Shown here one piece after another: positions 37,235 to 46,143 of a stretch of 64,000 nt of DNA. Position numbers and translations under genes: made by a program. A model generated the notes under the pieces. That model made no database searches and had not been told where the DNA came from. It was given only the letters and a program-made list of their open reading frames with translations. How positions within the stretch are numbered: the first letter of the stretch is position 1; every line of letters begins with the position of its first letter. The DNA comes from Acinetobacter pittii (GTDB taxonomy: Bacteria > Pseudomonadota > Gammaproteobacteria > Pseudomonadales > Moraxellaceae): contig NZ_CP139249.1 of assembly GCF_034064985.1 (NCBI RefSeq), positions 682,001 to 746,000 on the forward strand. Reading direction: 5' to 3'.

Positions 37235-37712
37235 ACTGAAACGAGAAAAGCGTAAAGACCCATTATGGGGAATTATTCTCTCTGTTATTGTGGGTTCTGT
37301 ACTCATGGTTTACCCGCTATCCTATGATATTTCAGGTTGGCGACCATTATTCATGTTAATGATTATGCTATTTTGGGTAGTATGTCAGCCAACATGGTGT
37401 GGAGTTTGGTTTGCGTTTGGGATGGGGATTTTTACAGACTTACTACTTGATGCGCCTTTAGGACTCAATGCTTTAAGTTTTGTAATTGTGACTTTTCTTA
37501 CCCGTTTTTTAATTCGGGAACGCCGTATTTTAACTTTTGTTAATTTATGGACGATAGCAACGCTGGTCATTATTGCCCATTTAGCATTTATGTGGGTAAC
37601 ACAGACGATGGGCGGAATTCATTTTTCGATTGCTAGACATTGGCAACCTTTGATGACAAGTATCATTACGTGGCCAGTCGTCTATTATTGTTTGGCAAAA
37701 TGGCGCATATAG
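37221..37712 (+). CDS. mreD: Rod-shape determining protein MreD
   Basis: A 163-residue integral membrane protein with about five helices, the usual MreD size. Conserved DLLLDAPLGLNALSFVIVTFLTRFLIRERR in the middle is typical of the family. It overlaps mreC by 14 bases at its start and maf by 13 bases at its end, so the three are translationally coupled. It completes the MreBCD set; the protein is thought to stabilise the elongasome in the inner membrane. Confidence 0.95.
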   Translation: MPIAKLKREKRKDPLWGIILSVIVGSVLMVYPLSYDISGWRPLFMLMIMLFWVVCQPTWCGVWFAFGMGIFTDLLLDAPLGLNALSFVIVTFLTRFLIRERRILTFVNLWTIATLVIIAHLAFMWVTQTMGGIHFSIARHWQPLMTSIITWPVVYYCLAKWRI

Positions 37713-38260
37713 TTTTAGCATCTAGCTCTCCTCGTCGGAAAGAGCTGTTACAACAGCTAGGCTTAGATTTTGAAATCTATAGTCCTGACATTGATGAATC
37801 TGTTCATGAAAATGAGCTGGTTCATCATTATGTTGAACGTTTAGCTAGAGAAAAGGCAAAAACTGTATTGAAGCTTTTTCCAGAAGCAATTGTTATTGCT
37901 GCTGATACAAGTCTAGGACTTGATGGTCAAATTATTGGTAAGCCTGAATCGAAAAATCATGCCTTTGAAATCTGGAAACAATTGTCTGGACGTTGGCATG
38001 ATGTGTTTTCTGGATTATGCGTTGCGACTCAACAACGAATGTTAAGTCAGGTGGTGCAAACACAAGTTGAATTTCAGCACCTAACTACACAAGATATGGA
38101 AGATTATTGGTCCACGGGTGAGCCTGTTGGAAAGGCGGGTGGGTACGCAATTCAAGGAATTGCTTCGCAATATATTCCCCAAATTCAAGGAAGTTATAGT
38201 AATGTGGTAGGACTTCCTTTATACGAATTTGCACAGTTATTCAAAAGAGTAAAGACATAA
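37700..38260 (+). CDS. maf: Maf-like nucleoside triphosphate pyrophosphatase (YhdE type)
   Basis: A 186-residue Maf/Ham1-fold enzyme that hydrolyses dTTP, UTP and modified nucleotides to monophosphates. ATG 37700 gives the expected start AHIVLASSSPRRKELLQQLG; the frame is open 60 bases further but that region is mreD coding. Catalytic features: SSPRR near 10-14, the Glu/Asp cluster in PDIDESVHE, IAADTSLGLDGQIIGKPES, and VGKAGGYAIQG. The YhdE subgroup usually sits between mreD and rng, exactly as here, which supports the call. Cytosolic. Confidence 0.93.
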   Translation: MAHIVLASSSPRRKELLQQLGLDFEIYSPDIDESVHENELVHHYVERLAREKAKTVLKLFPEAIVIAADTSLGLDGQIIGKPESKNHAFEIWKQLSGRWHDVFSGLCVATQQRMLSQVVQTQVEFQHLTTQDMEDYWSTGEPVGKAGGYAIQGIASQYIPQIQGSYSNVVGLPLYEFAQLFKRVKT

Positions 38261-38374
38261 GGGGTTGTTATCATTCTTAATTGAATAGCATTGTCGATGA
38301 ACACTAGACAACGTTAAAGTTAACAGCTTCTCTGACTCTTTAATAAAAAATTTTATAATGCTTTGAGTTTATGT

Positions 38375-39829
38375 ATGTCAGAAGAACTACTTATTAATGT
38401 CACGCCTATGGAGTGTCGGGTGGCATTAATCGAAAATGGAACTGTTAATGAGCTGTATGTCGAGCGTACAGTCAAGCGCGGTCTAGTCGGCAATATTTAC
38501 AAAGGTAAAGTAGTAAGAGTGCTTCCGGGCATGCAAGCTGCCTTTGTGGATATTGGTTTGTCTCGAACAGCCTTTTTACATATCAATGATATGGTTTGGC
38601 CTCGTTCACAGCCTACCCCAAATGTCTTTGAATTATTACATCCTGGACAAACCCTTACTGTCCAAGTTATGAAAGATATGTTGGGCACAAAAGGTGCGCG
38701 TCTAAGTACAGATCTTTCAATTCCTTCTCGCTATCTGGTTCTCATGCCATATGGAAATCATATTGGCGTTTCTCAGCGTATTGAGTCAGAAGAGGAGCGA
38801 GAGCGACTACGTAATATTATTGAAAGTATTCAAGCAGAACATAATTTACCCGGTAGCGTGATTGTCCGTACGGCTGCCGAAGGTGTGGATGAGGCAGAAA
38901 TTGCACAAGACATGTGCTATCTGAGTAAGTTATGGGAATACATTCAGCGTAAACAGACTGATGTTGCTGTCCCTTCTTTAATTTTTGAAGAACTTCCATT
39001 ACCTCAACGTATTATTCGAGATTTGGCGAGCGAAGAAACGGCAAAGATTTATGTCGATTCGCGAGAGATTCATGCAAAGTTACTCGAATTTGTAGAAGAG
39101 TTTGTTCCGAATATGAAGAGTCGTCTTATCCATTATCCGGGTGAGCGACCACTATTTGATCTTTACAATGTTGAAGAAGATATTCAAAAAGCCTTACAAA
39201 CTCGCGTAGCTTTGAAGTCGGGCGGTTATCTGATGATTGACCAGACTGAAGCCATGACAACGATTGACGTTAATACAGGTTCATATGTAGGTGGTCGTAG
39301 TCTTGAAGACACGGTTTTTAAAACCAATATGGAAGCGACTCAAGTTATTGCGCGTCAACTTAGACTGCGTAATTTGGGTGGTATTCTTATTATTGATTTT
39401 ATTGACATGCAAGAAGCAACTCACCGTGAAGAGGTGATGCGTCAGTTTGAGAAAATGCTTGAGCGAGATCACGCGAAGACCAAAATTACTCAAGTGTCAG
39501 AACTTGGTCTAGTCGAAATGACTCGTAAACGAACTCGTGAATCATTAGAACACTTGTTATGTGAATCATGTCCAACATGCCAAGGGCGTGGTTTTGTCAA
39601 AACAGCGGAGACAGTGTGTTACGAAATATTTCGTGAGATATTACGATATACCCGCGCATTTGAATCAACGAGTGGCTTTACTGTTGTTGCGCATCCTTCT
39701 GTGATTGATCGATTATTAACAGCAGAAGCACCAGCAGTAGCCGATTTAGAGCATTTTATTAACCGTGTTATTAAATTTCAGGTCGAAAATTTATATACGC
39801 AAGAGCAATACGATATCATTTTAAGTTAA
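38375..39829 (+). CDS. rng: Ribonuclease G
   Basis: A 484-residue endoribonuclease of the RNase E/G family that matures 16S rRNA 5' ends and degrades some mRNAs. It begins MSEELLINVTPMECRVALIENG, matching the RNase G opening; an upstream in-frame TTG (38363) would add only four residues and is less likely. The S1 domain follows (VKRGLVGNIYKGKVVRVLPGMQAAFVDIG), catalytic acidic residues lie in IDVNTGSYVGG and IIDFIDM, and the zinc-link CPTCQGRG is near 400. The long C-terminal scaffold of RNase E is absent, so this is RNase G. It follows maf in the conserved mre-maf-rng order. Confidence 0.95.
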   Translation: MSEELLINVTPMECRVALIENGTVNELYVERTVKRGLVGNIYKGKVVRVLPGMQAAFVDIGLSRTAFLHINDMVWPRSQPTPNVFELLHPGQTLTVQVMKDMLGTKGARLSTDLSIPSRYLVLMPYGNHIGVSQRIESEEERERLRNIIESIQAEHNLPGSVIVRTAAEGVDEAEIAQDMCYLSKLWEYIQRKQTDVAVPSLIFEELPLPQRIIRDLASEETAKIYVDSREIHAKLLEFVEEFVPNMKSRLIHYPGERPLFDLYNVEEDIQKALQTRVALKSGGYLMIDQTEAMTTIDVNTGSYVGGRSLEDTVFKTNMEATQVIARQLRLRNLGGILIIDFIDMQEATHREEVMRQFEKMLERDHAKTKITQVSELGLVEMTRKRTRESLEHLLCESCPTCQGRGFVKTAETVCYEIFREILRYTRAFESTSGFTVVAHPSVIDRLLTAEAPAVADLEHFINRVIKFQVENLYTQEQYDIILS

Positions 39830-39866
39830 AGTTGTAACAAGATATCGCTTAATCCTTGTTACAACT
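39830..39866 (+). terminator. Terminator-like hairpin after rng
   Basis: AGTTGTAACAAG pairs exactly with CTTGTTACAACT around a 13-base loop, right after the rng stop. A weak T-rich stretch (GAAATTTTAC) follows. Confidence 0.65.
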
Positions 39867-39968
39867 GAAATTTTACTTTCATTCATGAATTTTAAATACT
39901 ACTTACATACAGTAGCCCTAGACGTTCTCCCTATTAAACGTCTTAGCAAACAATAAGAGGTATAACCC

Positions 39969-40142
39969 ATGAATGTAAGTGAAAACTTAATTAGCAACGG
40001 CCTTAAACATGTTTTAGAAAGCACGCCAGTAAATAGCTGCTATATGTTGAATGACCAAGGTAAAGAAGTACCGATCACAACTGCAATGATTCGTTCAGTA
40101 TGTCATCAGTTGCTTAACCAGTGCCGCACAATCAAAAAATAA
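39969..40142 (+). CDS. PA1571-like small protein
   Basis: A short gene of 57 codons. The product contains SCYMLNDQGKEVPITTAMI followed by a Cys/Leu helix (RSVCHQLLNQC). The pattern of a short aromatic strand, D-x-x-G-x-E-V/I-P-I-T-x-x-M-I and a final helix is what I recall of the PA1571 family of small proteins in Pseudomonas and relatives, which have no known role. AGAGG lies about ten bases upstream, and a terminator starts at its stop codon. No membrane segment. A cytosolic small regulator or structural peptide is possible but not shown. Confidence 0.75.
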   Translation: MNVSENLISNGLKHVLESTPVNSCYMLNDQGKEVPITTAMIRSVCHQLLNQCRTIKK

Positions 40143-40170
40143 GGGGCCAATTTAAAGCCCCTTAACTTTT
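40141..40170. terminator. Terminator shared by the small gene and the wax synthase gene
   Basis: AAGGGGC pairs with GCCCCTT, then AACTTTTTCT. It overlaps the last base of the upstream stop and sits next to the minus-strand stop at 40172. Confidence 0.85.
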
Positions 40171-40171
40171 T

Positions 40172-41557
40172 CTAACTTGCTGAATGATGTTTCAGTTGTT
40201 TCTCTGCAATAATTTCTTCAAAACGTTGAATCTCATCTTCTAAATGAGTCAAAAGATTTTGCATTTTTGGCAAAGCATTCCGACAAGCTGTTAATCCAAC
40301 TTCAAGCTTATCTAAATAACTAGTCATGGTAATGTTTAGAGCTTGTCCATCCATGACAATCGAAGCAGGGTAGAGTGCATCTAATTTCGCGCCATTCCAA
40401 TAAAGCGGCTCACGTGGTCCTGGTACATTGGAAATCACTAAATTGAACGCCTGACGCTTAGGAAGCATTCCTGACATGATGTTTAAACCTGCCGGACCAT
40501 AAACAACCGCACTATAGTTTAAAATTTCATTCGCAGTCATGCGGCTAAACCGTTGTTTTGAGTTTTGCATGCTGCGACGAATGATTTCTAGGCGTTCTAA
40601 CGGTTGATCTTTATGAGTCCCTAAATTTGCCAAAATCATGGTAATTCGGTTACTCATATCAGAATCATCGGTGCGTAATGAAGCTGGCACCATGGCAATA
40701 AGTGGTTTTTTAGGTAAGCTATTTTGACTAATCAAATATTCACGTAAAGCACCAGAACATACAGCCAGCACAACATCATTAATTGTTACGCCTAATGCTT
40801 TTGAAATTTTTCTAAGGCGGCTTAATTCAAATGATTGGGCCGCAAAACGACGTGAAGCACTGACTCTTTGGTTCAAAATAGAAACTGGTGCCTGAAAAGT
40901 AGAAACATAATCAGGATTTTTACCCATTTCCTTGAATATTGTTTGAGATAGCTCGTGCATGACTTTTGGAGCTATGTCGAGTTGAGATTTAATACCGCCT
41001 AAAATACTCTTAATTTTACTAGTACTTGGAGTTGGTACTTTTAGACGCTTAGCTCTTTTGCTCTCAACACACCATAAAGGAACAACATGTTTCTCTTCTG
41101 GTGTTTTTGATAGAGATTTCTCGATCAAACGCATACCCGCAACACCATCTACCATGGCATGATGGATTTTAAAATACATGGCAAAACGATTGCCTTCGAT
41201 TCCTTCAATAATGTCACAAGTCCAAAGTGGCTTTGCGCGATCAATTAGTGAGCTATGCTGCTGTGAAATATACACCAGAAGTTCACGAATACGGCCAGGA
41301 TGAGGCAAAGCAATGTGGCGAAAGTGATGATCGATATCGAATTCTTCATCTTCATCCCAAAATAGACCACTTAAACGGTTGTTGAAGGGAGGGATAGGAA
41401 TGCTCTTTGAGCGTTTAATATCTTCTACTAAATCATGTACAAAGGTTTCGGGTGCATTTTCAGGAATTTCAAATAAAAATAATCCACCGACATGCATGGG
41501 TTGCTGTCTTTTTTCAAGTGACAGAAAAATGAAATCAATTGGGTGTAATGGACGCAT
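40172..41557 (-). CDS. atfA: Wax-ester synthase / acyl-CoA:diacylglycerol acyltransferase
   Basis: A 461-residue bifunctional WS/DGAT that joins acyl-CoA to fatty alcohols or diacylglycerol, making wax esters and triacylglycerol stored in inclusions. The catalytic motif HHAMVDG has His132, His133 and Asp137, as in the Acinetobacter baylyi enzyme, and I recognise long stretches of that protein (MRPLHPIDFIFLSLEKRQQP at the start, NVTINDVV-like and SNVPGPREPLYWNGAKLD later). The second-half motif NDVVLAVCSGALR is intact. Membrane-associated without clear transmembrane helices. Single gene, minus strand. It implies neutral-lipid storage capacity in this organism. Confidence 0.95.
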   Translation of the reverse strand: MRPLHPIDFIFLSLEKRQQPMHVGGLFLFEIPENAPETFVHDLVEDIKRSKSIPIPPFNNRLSGLFWDEDEEFDIDHHFRHIALPHPGRIRELLVYISQQHSSLIDRAKPLWTCDIIEGIEGNRFAMYFKIHHAMVDGVAGMRLIEKSLSKTPEEKHVVPLWCVESKRAKRLKVPTPSTSKIKSILGGIKSQLDIAPKVMHELSQTIFKEMGKNPDYVSTFQAPVSILNQRVSASRRFAAQSFELSRLRKISKALGVTINDVVLAVCSGALREYLISQNSLPKKPLIAMVPASLRTDDSDMSNRITMILANLGTHKDQPLERLEIIRRSMQNSKQRFSRMTANEILNYSAVVYGPAGLNIMSGMLPKRQAFNLVISNVPGPREPLYWNGAKLDALYPASIVMDGQALNITMTSYLDKLEVGLTACRNALPKMQNLLTHLEDEIQRFEEIIAEKQLKHHSAS

Positions 41558-41688
41558 AAATCATTGTGCCTCATGCATTTTTCTAAGAAGCCCTTATCTG
41601 AGCTCTTGTTAGAATTATAGAACCGTAAAATTAAGTATATAGCGTTTAGAGTAGAGAAAATATGACTTTGTGTACGGAACATGACATA

Positions 41689-41719
41689 AAAAAAACCACT
41701 GATTTACCAGTGGTTTTTT
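41689..41719 (-). terminator. Terminator of cysH
   Basis: AAAACCACTG pairs with CAGTGGTTTT around a six-base loop with an A-run on the left, ten bases beyond the cysH stop. Confidence 0.9.
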
Positions 41720-41728
41720 GATAATAAA

Positions 41729-42463
41729 TTACTTTTTCATATTACCTGCATGTAATCCACATTCTTTTTGAGTGGCTTCTTCCCACCACCAGCGACCTTC
41801 ACGCTCATGTTGGTTTGGTAATACAGGTCGAGTACATGGTTCACATCCAATAGAAACAAAACCGCGCTCATGAAGAGGGTTATATGGAATTTCCATCATA
41901 CGGATGTAGCTCCATACCTCAGCACTTGTCCAGTTCGCTAGAGGATTATATTTAATAAGTTGCTTTCCTGGACCCGAGAAGCCAGCATCAGCTTGCACTA
42001 CAGGAATCTCTGTACGTGTACCAGGGCTTTGATCTTTACGTTGACCCGTAATCCAGCCGTCTAAAGTCGCAAGTTTTTTACGTAAAGGCTGAACTTTTCG
42101 AATACCGCAACATTCTTGATGCCCATCTGTAAAAAAGCTGAATAAACCTTTTTCGTTTACCATGTTTTGGACAGCTTCAGATTCAGGGAAACAAATTTCG
42201 ATATTGATATTGTAGTGTTTACGGACAGTTTCAATAAATTGATAAGTTTCGGCATGCAGGCGGCCCGTGTCGAGACTAAATACACGGAAAGGTTTGCCTA
42301 AGCGTGAAGCAATATCAATTAACACAACATCTTCTGCTCCCGAAAACGAAATTGCAATTTCACCTTGTTGGCTTAAGGCAAGTTCTAAAATTTCTCGAGG
42401 GCTTTTGGTTGCATATTCAGCAGCAAGAGCATCTACGATATCAATAGTCGGAATAACGGTCAT
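41729..42463 (-). CDS. cysH: Assimilatory adenylyl-sulfate reductase, iron-sulfur type
   Basis: A 244-residue sulfonucleotide reductase that reduces APS (or PAPS) to sulfite with thioredoxin. [15 protein letters not shown] is the P-loop-like start. The cysteine pairs ECCGIRKV and GCEPCTRPV form the [4Fe-4S] binding set found in APS reductases and absent from enterobacterial PAPS reductase. The C-terminal redox cysteine in KECGLHAG is present. ATG 42463 is chosen because AGGAA lies five bases upstream; the frame is open another ten codons. It is alone, divergent from thrH; other cys genes are not in the window. Confidence 0.92.
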   Translation of the reverse strand: MTVIPTIDIVDALAAEYATKSPREILELALSQQGEIAISFSGAEDVVLIDIASRLGKPFRVFSLDTGRLHAETYQFIETVRKHYNINIEICFPESEAVQNMVNEKGLFSFFTDGHQECCGIRKVQPLRKKLATLDGWITGQRKDQSPGTRTEIPVVQADAGFSGPGKQLIKYNPLANWTSAEVWSYIRMMEIPYNPLHERGFVSIGCEPCTRPVLPNQHEREGRWWWEEATQKECGLHAGNMKK

Positions 42464-42526
42464 GTGTGTTCCTGGCAAAAGGCTTGGGCGCATTGAGTTA
42501 TGAAAAATATTCTAAAGGATAGTTGA

Positions 42527-42545
42527 TAAAGTGCTTAGCACTTTA
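42527..42545. promoter_or_regulatory. Perfect palindrome between cysH and thrH
   Basis: TAAAGTGC and GCACTTTA are exact inverted arms with a three-base spacer, about 65 bases before cysH and 100 before thrH. It is a candidate operator or a hairpin in either leader. Confidence 0.45.
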
Positions 42546-42647
42546 ATTTCGATCCTTATGAATAAAATTGATTTGATCAATAACAACGCAAAACTGAAAA
42601 TCTTAATGGTATGATACAGCAATTTTTAACCAACGTTGGAAGCATTC

Positions 42648-43265
42648 ATGGAAATCGTATGCCTAGATCTTGAAGGGGTTTTAGTTCCTGAAATCTGGAT
42701 CAATTTCGCTAAAAAAACAGGGATTAAAGAACTCGAAGCAACAACTCGTGATATTCCGGATTATGATGTTTTAATGACTCAGCGTCTTAATATTTTAAAA
42801 CAACACGGTTTAGGCTTAAATGATATTCAAGAAGTCATTGCTGAGATGGGGCCATTACCGGGAGCAAAAGAGTTTGTTGAATGGGTGAGTACGCATTTCC
42901 AACTCGTGATCTTATCAGATACCTTCTATGAATTTGCGCATCCTTTAATGAAGCAATTAGGGTGGCCAACAATTTTCTGTCATAAATTAGAGACAGATGA
43001 AGAAGGAATGATTACGGCTTATAAGTTACGTCAGCCAGATCAAAAACGTGAATCGGTTAAAGCACTGCATGGCTTAAATTTCCGAGTAATCGCAGCGGGT
43101 GACTCATATAATGATACAACCATGTTAGGTGAAGCGGACCATGGTTTCCTGTTTGATGCACCTGCAAATGTGATTGCTGAGTTTCCTCAGTTTCCAGCTA
43201 TCCACGGTTACGATGCATTAAAAGAAGCAATCCGTTCAGTTTCACAGCGTACAATCCCAGCTTAA
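42648..43265 (+). CDS. thrH: Bifunctional phosphoserine phosphatase / homoserine phosphotransferase
   Basis: A 205-residue HAD-superfamily enzyme. The start ATG 42648 gives MEIVCLDLEGVLVPEIW, the ThrH opening with nucleophile Asp; the frame runs upstream to a TTG with no support. Motif II is LILSDTFYEF, and motif IV is AAGDSYNDTTMLGEADHGFLF. ThrH proteins transfer phosphate from phosphoserine to homoserine or hydrolyse it, linking serine and threonine synthesis. Size and motif order are standard. A strong terminator follows. Cytosolic. Confidence 0.94.
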   Translation: MEIVCLDLEGVLVPEIWINFAKKTGIKELEATTRDIPDYDVLMTQRLNILKQHGLGLNDIQEVIAEMGPLPGAKEFVEWVSTHFQLVILSDTFYEFAHPLMKQLGWPTIFCHKLETDEEGMITAYKLRQPDQKRESVKALHGLNFRVIAAGDSYNDTTMLGEADHGFLFDAPANVIAEFPQFPAIHGYDALKEAIRSVSQRTIPA

Positions 43266-43275
43266 GAATAAATAA

Positions 43276-43303
43276 TAAAAAAGGCGCTTTAAGCGCCTTT
43301 TTT
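43276..43303. terminator. Terminator between thrH and the FadL-like gene
   Basis: AAAAAAGGCGCTT pairs with AAGCGCCTTTTTT around a two-base turn. It is usable in both directions for these converging genes. Confidence 0.92.
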
Positions 43304-43323
43304 ATATAAATCAGTTTTGAAAC

Positions 43324-44688
43324 TTAGAATTTATAACCAAGTTTTAAACCATAAGCGATTGCATTGTTGTCAGAAAACTCTGCAACATAATAGTCATCGC
43401 TACCCGCTTGGGCACCAGTTTGTGCTTTTGCATCACCCAACCAGAAATATTTTACGCCGCCAGCAATAAATGTTTGTGGAGTAGGGCTGTATTGAACACC
43501 TACGCCTACGTTCCAGTAACCTTCAGTTGGACCTAAAGTTGTTACAGGGTTACCTGCGCCAGAGTCCCAACCAACAGACACATTACCAGCCCATTTGTCG
43601 TTAAGTTTACGGCCTACACCGGCATTCACAGACCATTGGTCATCAGAATATTCCACTAAATTAAAGCCATTTGGGCGGCTAGGAGTTGCTATTGGACCTA
43701 CAGCTTCTGATACTTTGCCAAATTTATATGGACGAATTGCGAAATCTTTCCAATTTACCCAGCGTACATTTGCGAATGCGACTGTATTTGCCATAATCCC
43801 TGTCTGGAAATCAAGGTTTACAGATTGAGGGGTAGTAATTGTAGTCTTACCTTCTAATTGGTTAGCCGCAATAGCTTTACCAATTGTTTGTTGGATCGCT
43901 CCAGCTTGAGCTGGAGTTAACTGACCAGCTGCAACTAATTGTCCAATAGTTGAACCAAGTGCTCCAGCATTGGCTGTAATTGAATCTGCAAGTGCAATTG
44001 TTTCATCTGCATCAATTTTGTGATCAATTTCTGAGCGATATGTGATAGAAGCTTTAAGCGCGATTTCTGGAATTTGGAAAGCGGCCCCTGCTAACCAACC
44101 AGCCGCTCCATCTTCTGGAATAGAAGCGTCATAGCCATTATACAAGCTGTATGCCGAACCTCTTAAATGAACATTTCCTTTAATCGTTTGATATACACCA
44201 CCACCGTAAAAGTTAAAGTTTTCAGTAGGTTGGAAACCAAAAATCATCGAAATATTTTGACTATCCACTTCAACAGAAGTCGCACCCTGGGTTCCGCCTA
44301 AAGCGCCTGTTGTAATTGGTAAAGTACCAAGAATTGGATCTGATGGGCTCGCTACAAAGGCATTATTACCAGAATATTGTGCATCTGCTCCAAATGGTTG
44401 ATCGTAAAGTAAACCAAAAGAGAATTTATCAGTAAGTTGTAGTTTTAAGGCTGCACTTGGGAAATAATAATCATCTCCCATATCACCAATATTACGACCC
44501 GTTTTAATTGTACCAGCTTCTTTACCAGCTACATCTGGATCTAGAACAGAAATACCAGCTTCAAAGTAGTTGCCAGGCTGTAAAAATGCAGCGATAGATT
44601 GTCCAGAGCGATCCAATGCTGCTGCAAAAACCCCAGTTGCAGGCAGCGTTGCTAAAATCATTGCAGTGCTCAGATGTTTTAATTTCAT
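43324..44688 (-). CDS. FadL-family outer-membrane transport protein
   Basis: A 454-residue beta-barrel of the OMPP1/FadL/TodX family that passes long-chain fatty acids or hydrophobic compounds across the outer membrane. The signal peptide ends TGVFA-AALDRSG. The N-terminal plug region (LDRSGQSIAAFLQPGNYFEAG) replaces the more usual NGF-containing hatch. The C-terminus GYKF ends in an aromatic residue suited to barrel assembly. Many alternating strands are seen. A loop of about 60 residues rich in Ala/Gln/Gly (about 235-285) is extracellular or lateral. It is preceded by a long regulatory gap. The substrate is not known; other FadL proteins may exist elsewhere. Confidence 0.88.
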   Translation of the reverse strand: MKLKHLSTAMILATLPATGVFAAALDRSGQSIAAFLQPGNYFEAGISVLDPDVAGKEAGTIKTGRNIGDMGDDYYFPSAALKLQLTDKFSFGLLYDQPFGADAQYSGNNAFVASPSDPILGTLPITTGALGGTQGATSVEVDSQNISMIFGFQPTENFNFYGGGVYQTIKGNVHLRGSAYSLYNGYDASIPEDGAAGWLAGAAFQIPEIALKASITYRSEIDHKIDADETIALADSITANAGALGSTIGQLVAAGQLTPAQAGAIQQTIGKAIAANQLEGKTTITTPQSVNLDFQTGIMANTVAFANVRWVNWKDFAIRPYKFGKVSEAVGPIATPSRPNGFNLVEYSDDQWSVNAGVGRKLNDKWAGNVSVGWDSGAGNPVTTLGPTEGYWNVGVGVQYSPTPQTFIAGGVKYFWLGDAKAQTGAQAGSDDYYVAEFSDNNAIAYGLKLGYKF

Positions 44689-44735
44689 TTTAATCTTTCC
44701 TTGAACTTCAAGACATTTTTTTAAAAGTAACAGAG

Positions 44736-44748
44736 TTAAACCGTTTAA
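44736..44748. promoter_or_regulatory. Inverted repeat upstream of the FadL-like gene
   Basis: TTAAAC and GTTTAA are exact inverted arms with a single-base spacer, about 50 bases before the FadL-like start codon. It recalls AAAC/GTTT-type operators of fatty-acid regulators, though the spacing differs from the PsrA consensus. Confidence 0.4.
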
Positions 44749-44750
44749 AC

Positions 44751-45286
44751 TGTGTTGCCTTCAAAGCTCCTAATTACAAGTAATAGAAGCTTTGATAACT
44801 CCATGTAACAAAAATAGCATAATTACAATAAGAGTAAATCTGTTATATGAACTGAGGAGTACTCACTTTTTATACAAATAATGTCAATAATGGATGAAAT
44901 ATGAAGGAATATTTGCATTGTTAAATTAATTTAATTAATTGATATTTATATTTTTTATCTATTAGTAGTGGCCTTTGTTTTTATGACATTTTTGTCACAA
45001 ATCCAAGAAAAATGGTCAAAGATTTTTTTGTAAAAATATGAATTAAGTGATTATGAAATGAGTATTAGTTGCCATTTTTAGTTGATAAGTCTAGTTTCTC
45101 TACATCTGTATATTATTGATTAAATTTTATATTATTAATTTTATGAAAAAGTTTACCTTAATTTTTTTACCATTTGATCTATTTTTTGGGCGAATTTGGA
45201 ATCTATATTTGAAAGTTATGTGTAATAAAAAACCGAAAATAATGATCTAAATTCGGTTATTTAATTTTAAGAGCTAAAACATTGCA
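44751..45286. other. Long AT-rich gap, no gene seen
   Basis: No frame with a credible ribosome site is seen on either strand. The right end has AAACCGAA/TTCGGTTA (45230-45259), a weak terminator for the minus-strand quinone reductase. TGAC/GTCA flank a T-run at 44984-44997. The rest is probably 5' leader and promoter of the FadL-like gene, or space for an unrecognised small RNA. Confidence 0.5.
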
Positions 45287-45985
45287 TTAGAGTGGATAGA
45301 GTTTTTCATCAAATTGCTCAAGTTTGGGAAATTTTAATGATTCGAGCTGGTCCAGATGAGTAAGGTAGATTACATAGTCTTCAAGAAGGGTTTGTCGTGC
45401 TTCTTGGCTAATGTACGGTACATGGTAAGCAATGAATGGAGGTAGGACTTCAAAACCAGCATATGCCAAAGTACCACGTTGAATCGGCGATAAATAATTT
45501 TCGATTGGGCCGTGAATTGAGTTTTCTCCAAACATGTGTGTTCTACCACCGAGTGTTAAACACAACATCGCTTTTTTACCTGTCATGCCACCATGGTTGT
45601 AAAACCGTTTACCACCATAAAAAAGTCCAGATACAAAAACACGATCAATCCAGCCCTTTAAAATTGCGGGCACAGATGTCCAATAAAGTGGGAAATTTAA
45701 AATGACGAGATCAGCTTTTTTTACCTTTTCAATTTCTACTTGAATATCAGGAGCTAGAAGCTGATTTTTGCTGGCATTTCTTTGTTCTAGTGCATAGTTA
45801 AAATACTCAGGCTGATTAAGCTCTAAGAAATCCTCTTGGGATGCAATAGGGTTAAATTGCATCGCATATAAATCTGAAATTTCTACGCTGTGCCCCAATT
45901 TTTCTAAGGTTCGCTTAGCTGTACTTTTTAGAGCAGTAGTAAAAGACTGTGGTTCTGGATGAGCATGGACAATCAGAATGTTCAT
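45287..45985 (-). CDS. NAD(P)H-dependent quinone oxidoreductase (flavodoxin-like fold)
   Basis: A 232-residue flavoprotein of the NQO1/MdaB/KefF family. It starts MNILIVHAHPEPQSFTTAL, the flavodoxin-like opening that binds the FAD/FMN phosphate, with LILNFPLYWTSVPAILKGWIDRVF and LCLTLGGRTHMFGENSIHGP following. ATG 45985 is chosen because an AGG ribosome site lies seven bases away and the opening is canonical; the frame runs 15 codons further. It probably reduces quinones by two electrons, protecting against redox stress. It is divergent from an AraC-type regulator at 46144, which is a likely controller by position. Confidence 0.88.
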   Translation of the reverse strand: MNILIVHAHPEPQSFTTALKSTAKRTLEKLGHSVEISDLYAMQFNPIASQEDFLELNQPEYFNYALEQRNASKNQLLAPDIQVEIEKVKKADLVILNFPLYWTSVPAILKGWIDRVFVSGLFYGGKRFYNHGGMTGKKAMLCLTLGGRTHMFGENSIHGPIENYLSPIQRGTLAYAGFEVLPPFIAYHVPYISQEARQTLLEDYVIYLTHLDQLESLKFPKLEQFDEKLYPL

Positions 45986-46143
45986 AAGGCGACCTGTATC
46001 CTTTTTCAGAAATTGTGCTGTCTCGTGCAATTCAGCGGATTTTGTTTTGAATAACTATGCATCAATTTAAAAGCATGGCATAGTTCATGAACTGACAGTT
46101 TTTACCATTTCGCGCCATTTTATTTTGCTCATATGGGTTACTA

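Noticed and set aside
41379..41612. A plus-strand frame across the start of the wax synthase gene
   Set aside because: It is the reverse of strongly supported coding sequence and has no family resemblance.
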